Of a stretch of DNA of 18,885 nucleotides, positions 9,620-18,660 are shown in pieces. Origin of the DNA: Blastocladiella britannica. Its lineage: Eukaryota > Blastocladiomycota > Blastocladiomycetes > Blastocladiales > Blastocladiaceae. Position 1 is the first letter of the stretch. Each line of letters starts with the position of its first letter. A program made the translations under genes and the position numbers. The notes beneath the pieces were generated by a model. The model was not told where the DNA came from. It made no database searches and saw only the letters and a program-made list of their open reading frames with translations. The stretch is from contig MU624884.1 of assembly GCA_025349905.2 (NCBI GenBank), positions 1 through 18,885 on the forward strand, read 5' to 3'.

Positions 9620-10902
9620 ATGGATTTGTGCAATATTCTCGCGTCAATGCACGGTGAGGTCGTGGTCGACGCGCTTAATCTAGAAGGCCCCGTAGCCCAT
9701 GCCCTGTATCGCCAGCTCAGTGTCTGTGGTGATAGCCATCAAGGCGCCAGTGTCGTTGCCGAGTGCACGCAGCTGGTTGCGCGCGCCAACGAGCACATTC
9801 AGGCCCGGCCGTACAACGAAGTAACACTCCGACACCTCGTGCTGCATCAGCTGGCATCTATATTTCTGGCGATCGCCCTGGTCAATGATTCATTAAACTT
9901 GGCCGAAGCGCTGCGCGTGCTGGACGAGTCGCTGATCGTTTCCGGGTTCCCCGTGCAAACCGACGCGTGTGTTAGCGCCATTTACGCGACGCATGCGGCC
10001 CTTGCACCGGTACCTGCGCTGCCCGACGGCCTGGACGAGCAACGGCTCACTCAAATACCACTATCATTGCCTCAACACCGATTCCCGGCGATACGCGAGC
10101 TTTATGGCGGCATCGACGCGCTCACGCCAGAAATGTGTCGTGACTTGGCCGACACGCCGTTCATTGTGCGCGGCGGGTGCGCCGACTGGCCCGCGGTACA
10201 AAAGTGGACACTGCGGTACCTGCTGGCGACGGCGGGACGTCGGCTGGTGCCGATCGAGATCGGGTCGACGTACTTGCAGGACGACTGGAGTCAGTCGCTG
10301 ATGCCCATGCACGAGTTTATTCACCAGTACGTGGTGCCGCAGTCTTTGCAGCAAAAATCGGACGCGAAAGCGGGGTACCTTGCGCAACACGACCTGTTTC
10401 GGCAATTGCCGCACTTGCGCGCGGACGTGATGATTCCTGATGCCGCCTACTACTTTCCGCCCGTTGGAGATGACGACCAAGATGATGGTCAGATCAGACT
10501 GAATGCATGGTTTGGGCCGGCAGGTACCGTGACTCCGGCGCACCACGACGGCCCGCTACGCAATCTGTTTGCGCAGGTGGTGGGATCCAAGCGCGCGGTC
10601 CTGTTTCCACCCACTGACGGCGGTTTACTGGCCGATCAGGGCGACGACAGCGTGCTCAGCAACTCGAGCGGGGTCAATGTTCGCGACTGGAGCTCGGCCC
10701 TGGCACTGCGACCCGAGCTCGCTGGGACCCATGGATGCGAGGTGGTCTGCCAGCCGGGCGATTTGCTCTACATTCCCGTATGTTGTCGTTCTCATTTTTT
10801 GTAGATGTATTTAGTCCTAACTTTGGCCACTTTAAGCCGCTGTGGTGGCATTATCTGGAGAGTCTCAGTCTGTCCTTTAGCGTCTCAATGTGGTGGTCGT
10901 GA
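9620..10902 (+). CDS. JmjC-domain 2-oxoglutarate/Fe(II) hydroxylase, JMJD5/KDM8-like
   Basis: Join 9620-10777, 10837-10902 gives 407 residues; human JMJD5 has 416. The N-terminal helical part (1-130) is divergent. The JmjC region has WSQSLMPMHEFI, AGYLAQHDLFRQLP, NAWFGPAGTVTPAHHD, NLFAQVVGSKR and GDLLYIP-PLWWHYLESLSL, ending in SVSMWWS exactly as family members end. Iron ligands are His308, Asp310 and His391; His391 lies in the short second exon, restored by a GTATGT...CCTAAC...AAG intron (10778-10836). The known activity of the family is arginyl C3-hydroxylation, with a disputed histone demethylase/protease role. The ATG at 9620 is 18 bp after the Doa1 stop; the next in-frame Met is at 9647. 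An ATTAAA motif lies at 10908. Confidence 0.92.
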
Positions 10903-11654
10903 CTCCAATTAAATGTCCTGATTAAAAAAGGTTGAGCGGGCCAAGGATGGGGGCAAATTCAACGGCCCTGCTGGCAGGGACCGGGTCGTGATCTCGGCGG
11001 CCAGGGATGCATGATAGGGACAAGCACAAAAAGCCCAAGAAAGGCCCTACATCCTATTTTCCTAATGAGCCGATCTGTTCCACTTTGAGTACTGCGCAGG
11101 GAATGTCTCATCGCGGCCACCAACGTGCCAATGTGCTCGTCATGCAGCCAATATGCTCGTCAATGTGCTCGTCATGCAGGTCGTCATGCAGCCAATGAAC
11201 TCGTCATATCTGTAACAAGCGACATCTCTGATACACGCTCGTCATCCCTGGCTCACAGTCATTCTGCTTCGAGTACGACGACCCCAGTACAACAGTACCA
11301 GGACAGGGTATTCTCCGCGATACACAAAAATAAAACGAAAGTACGAGCGTTCATTGGCGCTGGCTGGGTGTGGCGGCAATGGTTTTTGGGAATGAGTCCG
11401 CAATACACAAGCCTAAGGCTGGACAACCAAAAAAAAAACTTGAGGAAAATTACTACATAAGGACCCGCCCCCGGCCTTGGCGTACTCACCTTCAGCTCGG
11501 ATTTCTTTGAACCCTTAAACTTTTAGACATCAACCGGCCACTCTGGAAGTCGCCCTTTGCATCTCAATCCGTCCATCACGCACCTTTTTTTCCTCGTCCA
11601 GAACGAAGAAGTAACTCCATATCCCAACTACACTACACTTCATAAATAAACAAT
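10903..11654. other. Intergenic spacer, no gene recognised
   Basis: About 750 bp lie between the JMJD5-like stop and the CAP protein start. The spacer has short open frames with no recognisable protein, a tandem repeat at 11128-11208, and two near-identical CCGCRATACACAA motifs (about 11318 and 11399). A CT/A-rich stretch leads to CATAAATAAA just before the CAP start codon, which probably belongs to its promoter or leader. Confidence 0.6.
11128..11208. repeat. Imperfect short tandem repeat with core CTCGTCATGCAG
   Basis: Units of 12-18 bp built on (CCAATGTG)CTCGTC(ATGCAG) recur about five times, with partial loss of either half in some units. A further CTCGTCAT occurs at about 11238. The alternation of full and truncated units looks like a decaying minisatellite. 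It lies in the intergenic spacer and no open frame through it looks coding. Confidence 0.8.
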
Positions 11655-12876
11655 ATGCAGTACTCGTCTGTTCTTGCTCTCCTCGCCCTGATTGCGGTGG
11701 TTGTGAACGGTGACTTCTCTGGCGGCGCTGACACCTCCAACGCCAAGCCCGCTGCTGGCGGCGGTGGCGGTGCTACTGCCAACTCGCTCCAGGTCCAGCT
11801 CTTGAACATGGTCAATGCTCGTGCGTATTCATTGTTTGTCTGCGCATTACACACGTGCAGGCACACGCCCAAAAAAGAACAAGGACGAAAAAGCAATGAA
11901 CTGACCTGAAACATATGAACAAACAAACACAGACCGCGCCCAGATTGGCGCCCAGAAGCTCTGCCTACAGGGTCTCCTGAACGATGCGGCCGTGATTCAG
12001 GCCAAGGACATGTCGGCGCACACTCGCCTCGAGCACACTGGCACCGATGGCTCGTCGCCGTTTGACCGCATGGGTCGCGTGGGCTACAGTGGGTTCCGCG
12101 CCGCGGCCGAGAACATTCTGTTCGGGTCGACTGGCGGGTCGCTCAAGACCGAGACCGCGGCTGCGGCCTTCCAGCAGTGGATGAACTCGCCCGGCCACCG
12201 CGCCAACATTGAGAACCCGGTGTACAACCAGATGGGTGCGGCCGCGATCGTGGGCAAGTGCCCTGGGTCCGGATACGGTGACTGCGCGTGGTGGTCGCAG
12301 GAGTTTGGCACCCAGGACTACTCGCGGTTCCCGTGCATTACTGGTGGCGGCGGCTCTGCGCCTGCTCCGGCTCCGGCTCCCCCGGCGCCCAAGCCCGCTC
12401 CCCCGGCACCCAAGCCTGCTCCCCCGGCCCCCGCGCCCGTGATCCGCAAGCCCGCTCCGGCTCCCGCTCCGGTCGTCCCCAAGCCCGCACCCGTGGTGGT
12501 GCCCAAGCCCGCGCCCGTTGCGCCCGTTGTGCCCGTGGCCCCGCTGCAGCCCGTCGAGTCGGCCGAGCCCACGTCTACTATTGCGCCGCCGCCGGCCAAC
12601 TTGGGCGGCAACTACGACCAGGCCACCGAGTCGGCGCAGCCCACTGCCACGACCCCCGCGGCTGCTGGCGGCTACGCATCGGCCAGCGCCGAGCCCACGG
12701 CCACCACCCCGGCCACCAAGCAGCGCAAGTGCCGCCACCGTCGCCGCACGACCGTCGCTACTGACGCGGCGGCGCCGACCGCTGCGTACGGCAAGGACGT
12801 TGTCGCGCCCACGTCGGCGTACGGCGCTGACTCGGCTGCGCCTACTGCCACTGGCTCGTACGGCTACGGCAAGTAA
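11655..12876 (+). CDS. Secreted CAP/SCP (PR-1-like) protein with proline-rich and YG-repeat tail
   Basis: Join 11655-11820, 11933-12876 gives 369 residues. Residues 1-19 form a signal peptide (hydrophobic LALLALIAVVV, cleavage probably after NG). A Gly/Ala linker leads to a CAP domain (about 48-185) with VNAHRAQIGA, LEHTG (His90), AAENI (Glu115), WMNSPGHRANI (His144) and WWSQEFG (Glu179), matching the conserved His/Glu cavity residues. A Pro/Ala/Lys-rich segment follows (about 197-265), then a Thr/Ala/Pro region with a basic patch KQRKCRHRRR and a C-terminal AAPTxxYG repeat. CAP proteins in fungi bind sterols or fatty acids (yeast Pry1) or act as secreted effectors. The tail suggests cell-wall association or O-mannosylation. 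The intron (112 bp) is the longest in the window. Confidence 0.9.
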
Positions 12877-13281
12877 ACTTTTTTTCTCTGAATGAAATAT
12901 TGTTGCTCTTTTTTCATATTTTCTTGGCACCTCGTTCTTGACAACAAGAAGTGAAATATTGCGCCACGACAGCTTGAATGCAAATAAGAGTTCGCAAATA
13001 AGAAATGGATCGGAAGAAGATTTAGTGGACTGGTGACACGTGACTGAACTGAACTGGATTAGCCGCCCTGTTCCCATTCCGACCTCGTTCCCAGCACCCG
13101 CTCGCACCCGATCCAGAATCAGAAATTGGAAAAACGTTTTTCATTCAACTCACTCGCACCACCCCACCCCCGCCGCCACCGCCGATGCTGCCACCTCGAC
13201 TCCTCGAAAGACGCTTCTTGTCGACTTGATTCCTGTTCAGAACGTCAGTGGCCACCACGGCTGACCCACCACACTCGCACC

Positions 13282-13554
13282 ATGCCAAGGAAGGAGAGAG
13301 AGGGCAAGGCTGGGAAAAGTAAAAGAGGCTTGGCGACGCACTGTACTTGGGCCCCTTGGTTGAGACGTCAGGCCTCGAGAAAAAAGGGAGCAGTGGAGTC
13401 AGTAAAAGGGTCAAGCTTGGACGGGGTCAGGAAAAAGAGGTGGTACCACGGTGACGGGAGCGAGCTTGGCCGGCGGCCTTGGTTTCGAAGGTGTGGCCTA
13501 GGGAGTGGGCAAGAGAAATGGTCAGAAACAAGTGCGGACAACAAGCGTCAATAA
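13282..13554 (+). CDS. Possible small basic protein, doubtful
   Basis: This frame has 90 codons from an ATG in a near-ideal context. The product is rich in Lys, Arg, Gly and Trp with no recognisable domain. The composition follows the local purine-rich repeat bias, so it may be a chance open frame in a repeat region. It is listed because it is the best candidate gene in the 1.2-kb gap. Confidence 0.15.
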   Translation: MPRKEREGKAGKSKRGLATHCTWAPWLRRQASRKKGAVESVKGSSLDGVRKKRWYHGDGSELGRRPWFRRCGLGSGQEKWSETSADNKRQ

Positions 13555-13737
13555 AAGAAACTTGACGAGCTTGGAGGGCGGGCTTGATCGGCGCCTTGGT
13601 GAGGGCCTAATAGACGAGGACGAGGTGTCAGTCGCAAGCGCAAGCGTCGGCAAGAGGAAGGAAAGTAAATTAATAAATGATAAAAGCTTGATCGAGTACC
13701 AGGACGACGGCGGGCGCTTGATCGACAAAAACCTTGG
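13328..13737. repeat. Cluster of diverged SCTTGR repeats
   Basis: The six-mer [G/C]CTTG[G/A] occurs at 13328, 13354, 13415, 13464, 13477, 13569, 13582, 13594, 13686, 13716 and 13732. That is 11 copies in about 410 bp, where roughly 0.4 would be expected for this pattern on one strand. Copies often sit in pairs separated by CGGCGG-like sequence, for example 13464-13482 and 13569-13599. Confidence 0.6.
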
Positions 13738-13875
13738 CCGGGGCAGACCTAGAGCAGAGAAGCGCACGGGCGGTGAGGACGGGTACGTCGACAGCATAGC
13801 ACGGGGACGGGGAGGAATAATAAATACAAATTAAGCAATAATCATGCTGGAGCGTGGTGACAGGCAAGAGCCAAG

Positions 13876-13892
13876 GCGAGAGGGGGTGAGGT
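13876..13892 (+). repeat. 17-bp direct repeat, left copy
   Basis: GCGAGAGGGGGTGAGGT is identical to positions 18306-18322 in the same orientation. The two copies lie on either side of the small ORF at 14128 and the transposase gene. Confidence 0.6.
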
Positions 13893-14127
13893 GTGTACGC
13901 AAGGTCAAGTGCACCATGAGCAAGAGGGAGTGGTTGTGGTGGTCGGGGCCGGGGCAGGCAGGCAGGCATGGTGCTGCGGAGAACTCTTTTGCCCCACGTC
14001 CAAGTCGCCTTTTTGTCGCCTCGCCTTTGCTCACCAGTCAGGTGACTGAACTTTCTCTTTCTCGGACTCTGCCGAAAAAACCCCCAAAAAACGCTTTTTC
14101 TCGGACTCGGAAAAAAATGGCCGGGGG

Positions 14128-14436
14128 ATGCAACACCACGGCCGTGTCTCATTGATCCGGTCTGTTGTCCCGAAGAAGACGGTGTTGGATTACGTTTTCG
14201 CTCGCACCCCCGGCATTCCTACGTATGGACACGAGGTGACTGCAGCGTACCGGAAGAGCGTTACCCAATATGCGACAACTTTGTTCAAGAAAAAAGATGC
14301 CCACGTACACATTAAAGATAACAACGACTTCGAGGTTTTCCCCAACCAAGACGGCGTTCAAGATCTGCTGGCCCGGCACACGATCGTTCGGTTCATGGCG
14401 CCTGTACCGCAGTCTGCCGGCGGCCAGGATGCTTGA
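14128..14436 (+). CDS. Small unidentified protein (102 aa)
   Basis: This is a single-exon ORF. The N-terminus (MQHHGRVSLIRSVVPKKTV) is basic with no acidic residue until about residue 21, as in a mitochondrial presequence. The body is a mixed alpha/beta-like sequence (HVHIKDNNDFEVFPNQDGV, LLARHTIVRFM). The size and basic start are compatible with a small mitochondrial or ribosome-associated protein, but I do not recognise the family. An AATAAA lies 8 bp after the stop (14444-14449). The gene is convergent with the transposase (54 bp between stops). A stronger-context ATG at 14117 in another frame opens a 12-residue uORF that overlaps this start. It might be an accessory gene of the adjacent transposon or an ordinary host gene. 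Confidence 0.55.
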   Translation: MQHHGRVSLIRSVVPKKTVLDYVFARTPGIPTYGHEVTAAYRKSVTQYATTLFKKKDAHVHIKDNNDFEVFPNQDGVQDLLARHTIVRFMAPVPQSAGGQDA

Positions 14437-14443
14437 AAGAATG

Positions 14444-14449
14444 AATAAA
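14444..14449 (+). terminator. Poly(A) signal AATAAA after the small ORF
   Basis: This is a canonical AATAAA 8 bp downstream of the stop at 14436, followed by ATT and a T8 run. Confidence 0.45.
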
Positions 14450-14485
14450 TATTCGATTTTTTTTGTGGTTACTCCCTAGGTCTAT

Positions 14486-14491
14486 TTTATT
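14486..14491 (-). terminator. Poly(A) signal overlapping the transposase stop codon
   Basis: The minus strand reads GATTAATAAAATAG. The last two bases of the stop codon TAA (14492-14490) are the first two of AATAAA. Confidence 0.4.
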
Positions 14492-17400
14492 AATCGTACT
14501 CTCCAGGACCGGCCCCAAGGTCATCTTCTACGCCCTCGTCGCCACTGTCCGCTTGCTCTGGGAGAGGAAACTCTTGCAATTTGGGGATCGGCGCCGTTTC
14601 CACCCACAGGAACTCGGCGCTCTCTTCCTTTCTTGCAATAATACCACGCCCGACGATGCGGGTCAATGGGATCACGCCAACGGTCGGTGCCTCCGAGCCA
14701 AACGCGACCCACGACGTCTGACCAAAGCACTTGCGGTCGCGATCGAGACCAGGGCTGGCCACGTTGAGCCACCGGACGCAGGCGAATCCCCTCGTCTTTC
14801 CACCCCCTACCATCCGGAACGAGAAAAAGAAGAGCACATGGGCGGGCCGCCGGGCGTGGAACGGCGGCTCCTGCGCCATGATCCAGGCGTGTCGATCCGT
14901 GGAAGCCAGGGCGGACTGCAGCGAGTGGCCACGAATCGAAGTCGTTCGAACAACAGGAGCGTTGGGGAGGAGGATCTCGCTGTAGTCCATGCCATGCCGC
15001 GTGTACTTGGCGAGATCGCGCTTGAACTCCAGGGTAACCGCGTCGTCGGACCATGCCTGGGGGGCGCTGCCATGGACCCTTGCGAGCGCTTCCTTTAGCT
15101 TTGGCAAGAGATTGTTGCGTCGATCAATGGGCGGCCTGACCTGGGGAGGAGCGAGCACTGGCGCTGGCACTGGGGGTTGGCGATCCAATCGAGGCGGTAC
15201 CACGAGCTGGCCGGTCATGAACTTGACCTGGGTCAGTACACGCTGGCGGAGGAGCGACCGCATGAAGACGATCTCAAACGAGCGGTTGTTTGACGAGATG
15301 TTGCCCAACTCGCCGTTGTACCGCTCAAAAGCGAAGCACCACGTGTTGTGGACTGGGCCCCACTGGCGAAGGACGTCCACGATGTGCAACGCGAGATGGG
15401 CGTTGATGGTGTAGATCGACTTCGGCCCCTTCTGCTTTGTTTTCCGGCCCACGATCGGGGTGGCAATTGCGCCCGGGCCGGGTGTGGCACTAGATTCAGC
15501 GGCGACACCAAATCCAGCAGCGACGCCGGGCCCAGACGTGCCGCGGTCCGCGCCATCGCCACCACCGCCACCATCCTCACTACCGCTGTCGCTGTCGTCG
15601 TCATCGCCATCGTTCCCGCCGTCGCCACCACCGCCGTCGCCGCAGGCTGCTTCCGTTGACGCCGAGCCCGCAGCACCACGACCACCAGTACGCGCGCCGC
15701 CAGCAGCAGCGACAGGAACCATGACCGGGAACGGGAAATTCAGCTCCGTGTATTCCAAGAAGGCCACGAGGTGCCCTTGCGCGAAGTTGAGCTCCTCTTC
15801 GGTGAACGACTCGTTGAGCACGATACGCGTGAACTTGACCAAGCGCATCCACCCGTCCACGTGCACTGCGGGTACGCCAACGCGCGGGAACAAGAGGTTC
15901 GAGAAATATAGCATAAACTGCAGCATCTCGTGCGCCGAAAACCCACTGAAGCCAGCCGAGAATGTTGAAGGGAAGCGGCCAAGGTCCGACGGAAACGTCA
16001 TCACGGTGCGATAGATGGTCTCCATCGCCTTGAGCTGGGCCGGCTTGAGGATGTCGGCATCCATCCATACTTTGAGGGTGCGGCGCGTCATCCCAAGCAA
16101 AACGTTGTGCATGACGTCGACCGTCAGCGCCGAGGTCGGGTCGAACGTGGGCAGGAGTAGGAACGCAGACCAGCGCGTCCGATGCTCTGCCATCTCCTCC
16201 TTGCGCTTCTTTTCCGATTCCGCTCGCATCCAGCGGAGGGCGTTTTCATGCCATGTCGTCGGATCGCAAGGTGTACCGAGCTCGCCAGCGCCTTGGTACC
16301 CGCAGCCGCGCGTCCGGGCATCGCACTTGTAACACCCGGTGGTGGCCATGTGGCCAATGCAACCGGCGCACTTGCGCAGCGCAGGCTGGTCGGCCGAGAC
16401 CATCACGAGCGCGACCCGCACGACCACTTGCTCGTCATCCACGCCGTTCCTGCCAGCCGCCGTCATCTCCCAGCCGTTCGCGTACGAATCGTACATCTCG
16501 TTCACGAATGGCAACAGGTAGTGATTAAATTGGTCGTTGCTCGGCTCGCTGGGCCCGGGCATCAGACCAATCGGGAGGCGGTTTTCGCGGGCATGGCGCT
16601 GTTCGATCGGGAGCGACAAATTGGCGACGTAAATGCCACCCGAGCTCGAGCCGTCCGCCACTTTAAACCAGTCGACGTTGTACTGCACCGGGCAGCGGAT
16701 CTCGCGCAGGCCAGACACGGGGTGGTACACGTCGTCGCGGAAAAACGGCTGCGTCGGGTCGATCGGGCACTTGATGTCCCGAAGTGCTGAGCCGTGCCAA
16801 ACCGACGTATACCGGCCGTCGGTACCGAGATCCAATGGAGTGCACTGCAGCGAATGCGCAAAGCCCGGGCGCAGAAAAAAGTCGATCGTGCAGCCGCGCA
16901 TGGACTGGACCGCAAACTGGCGCGGCAGCTGGGTGAGCTTCGTTGGCTTTACTGGCGTCAGCGGCGCGCCACACACCTTATCCGCGGCGTCCCGCTTCGC
17001 GCCGCAGCGAGCCCCAGCACGAGCAACGACGCCATCGGCGCTCAACTCGCCGGCAGTATACAGCGTGTGGCACGATGGGCATGGGAAAAATGTCATCACG
17101 GGCACGTCCAGGCCATACCTGACGCACAAAAAAAAAGGTGAGAAAAAGAAAAGAAAAAGAAAACAGAGCGCACTTCGAGGTGAATCCCGTCCAGTCCTTG
17201 GGGATTACCTTAAGTTGGTCGTTTGCCTCGTGCAGCAGCCCGACGACTTCGGAAAACAGCGAGTGCGTCGCGTTCTTCTCCAGGACAAGCGGAGCGAGCC
17301 GCTCAACGAACGGCAGCACCTTGATCTTGGCGCTGTCGTCGGCGTCGACAATGGCGTTGCCTTCGGCGTCGACCTTGGGCTTGTCGGTCTCGTACAGCTT

Positions 17401-18255
17401 TTGCGCGTACGCCGCGACCGAGCCCGAGTTGTTCTTATCAAAGACGGGAGGAGCGCCGGTAGAGCCAGGGACATACTCGTCGACAGACGAGCCAAAGAAT
17501 GCGCGGTATGGCGCGCCAAAGGTCTCCCGTCGGGCCGCTGCCAGCTCGGCCGCCGCCACTGAGTCCGCTGCCGCCGGGTCCGCCGCATTCGTCGGAATCG
17601 CAAACAGGCGCCGCGTGTCCACCAACTGGCTGCGGCCGGGTGTCACGAGGTCGGTATCAACGATAGACCCGTCGTCGAAAACGAGCGAGCAATCAGGAGC
17701 GTTTCCAAGGCCGATTTCTGAGAGCCCGTTCACTTCCTCCGCGTAGCGAGCGCGGCGGTGCCGCGCCAGAGTCATGCTGTTCCCCGGTTGCACCAAATCC
17801 ACGTTGTCGTCATAACGGACGCCAAATCCAGGTCCGTCATTGCCATCCATTGTATTTGTGCCAGAGGCCGCCGCCAACTCCGTCCGAGGACGTTTGTTGC
17901 TACGCGTCGCCTGTCGTGGCTCGGGTGGCATCCAGTCCGGCGAAATGCGAGCCGTCCAGGCAGGCGAGGCTGGCACTTCGGGTGTGCGCAGTCTTTCGTT
18001 GGCCGGCTTGAAGGCATAAAAATCGGTCAAGGCCTCCCAGCGCTCACGGAGTTTTGAATTGGCTACCCATGTCGAGGCAGTGGCCGAGTGCCGCTCGAAG
18101 TTTGCGCTACCGCTGGACATATGTTTGCGTTGCGTTGAGTAGGGCCTCAGTTTGGGTCCAGGGAGCCCGGCTCGGTCGGGAATATAGCCAGGGGCGGCAA
18201 ATGTTTCGGCCATACACAAGAAGCAGTAGCAGTGCTGCTCAGGATTGGAGGGCAT
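14490..18255 (-). CDS. Tnp2-type (CACTA/EnSpm-like) DNA transposase
   Basis: Minus-strand exons 18255-17174 and 17118-14490, joined across a 55-bp intron (GTGCGC...CAG, T-rich), give 1236 residues with an intact frame. The N-terminal 360 residues are mostly low complexity with a short CYCFLCM motif. A Cys-rich element follows (about 374-411: CPSC...CGAKR...CGAPL), then FFLRPGF. The Tnp2 region (about 505-720) has NLSLPIEQRHARENRLPIGL, MPGPSEPS, LPFVNEMYDSYANGWEM, a second Cys pair set (611-626) and DVMHNVLLGM (about 695-703). A Gly/Asp/Ser-rich linker (about 830-913) precedes HNTWCFAFERYNGELGNI (about 945-985), which matches the DUF4218-like segment of plant and basidiomycete Tnp2 transposases. 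This catalyses cut-and-paste transposition in known relatives. No frameshift or internal stop is seen, so it may be recently active or domesticated. Element ends were not identified. Confidence 0.85.
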
Positions 18256-18660
18256 TTTATAGAAATAAGCAGCGGCCGCATAATTTTATTGAATAAATAT
18301 TTTTCGCGAGAGGGGGTGAGGTCGGCTGTGACCGCTGGGGACTTGGAAAAAAAATTGTTGAACCCCGGCGTAGCGTATTTTCCGGACTTTGAAAAAATCG
18401 ATAGGGCCTCGTCGTGTTGTTTTTGGGGTTTGGCCGACATGAGAGTTGCGTCATAACGTCAGAGTTCGGTGGTTGTGGTAAAACAGTGCTTGGGGATGTC
18501 TTATTTGCAAACTCATAGTGTAGTCTTATTTTCGTTCAAGTTGTCGTGTTGTGGATTTTGCCCCAAACTGAACACCCCAACTTCCACAAAAGTTCCACAA
18601 CATGATTTAACACTACAAATCCACCCCCTCTCAAGATTTTTTTTTCTCCAAATACTGAGA
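18256..18660. other. AT-rich region upstream of the transposase
   Basis: This is the presumed promoter side of the minus-strand transposase gene. TATAAA lies directly against its ATG (too close to act as a TATA box) and a TATTTATT stretch is further up. The region contains A/T runs, the right copy of the 17-bp repeat and an inverted partial copy (18622-18632). Small frames here do not look coding. Confidence 0.5.
18306..18322 (+). repeat. 17-bp direct repeat, right copy
   Basis: This is identical to 13876-13892. Its 11-bp core GAGAGGGGGTG also occurs inverted at 18622-18632. Flanking bases differ, so the match stops sharply at 17 bp. Confidence 0.6.

Larger units (their letters stand above)
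12877..14116. other. Long purine-rich intergenic region with degenerate repeats
   Basis: About 1.24 kb lie between the CAP gene and the next ORF. No frame has recognisable domains. The plus strand is purine-rich from about 13285 to 13980 and carries the SCTTGR repeat cluster. One ATG in a strong context (CACCATGCC, 13282) opens a 90-codon Lys/Arg-rich frame ending at 13554. A second frame (13505-13834) has no ATG but repeats GLID/SLIE/RLID peptides. Either could be an exon or noise. Confidence 0.5.

Noticed and set aside
11965..13107. 380-codon minus-strand open frame rich in Gly/Arg
   Set aside because: It is the complement of the Pro/Ala-rich tail of the CAP protein; low complexity explains the lack of stops.
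13670..14152. 160-codon minus-strand open frame in the repeat-rich gap
   Set aside because: It has no recognisable domain or splice partner, its Pro/Leu-rich composition mirrors the purine-rich plus strand, and it overlaps the upstream region of the small plus-strand ORF.
14442..18302. Shared TGAATAAATATT near both ends of the transposase gene as terminal repeats
   Set aside because: These are AT-rich words in a poly(A)-signal and a promoter setting, in direct orientation and only 12 bp long. Chance is a sufficient explanation.
11631..18517. CACTA at 11631 and TAGTG at 18513 as possible ends of a CACTA element
   Set aside because: The inward sequences match only weakly as inverted repeats, and the interval would include the CAP gene. 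Five-base words occur by chance many times.
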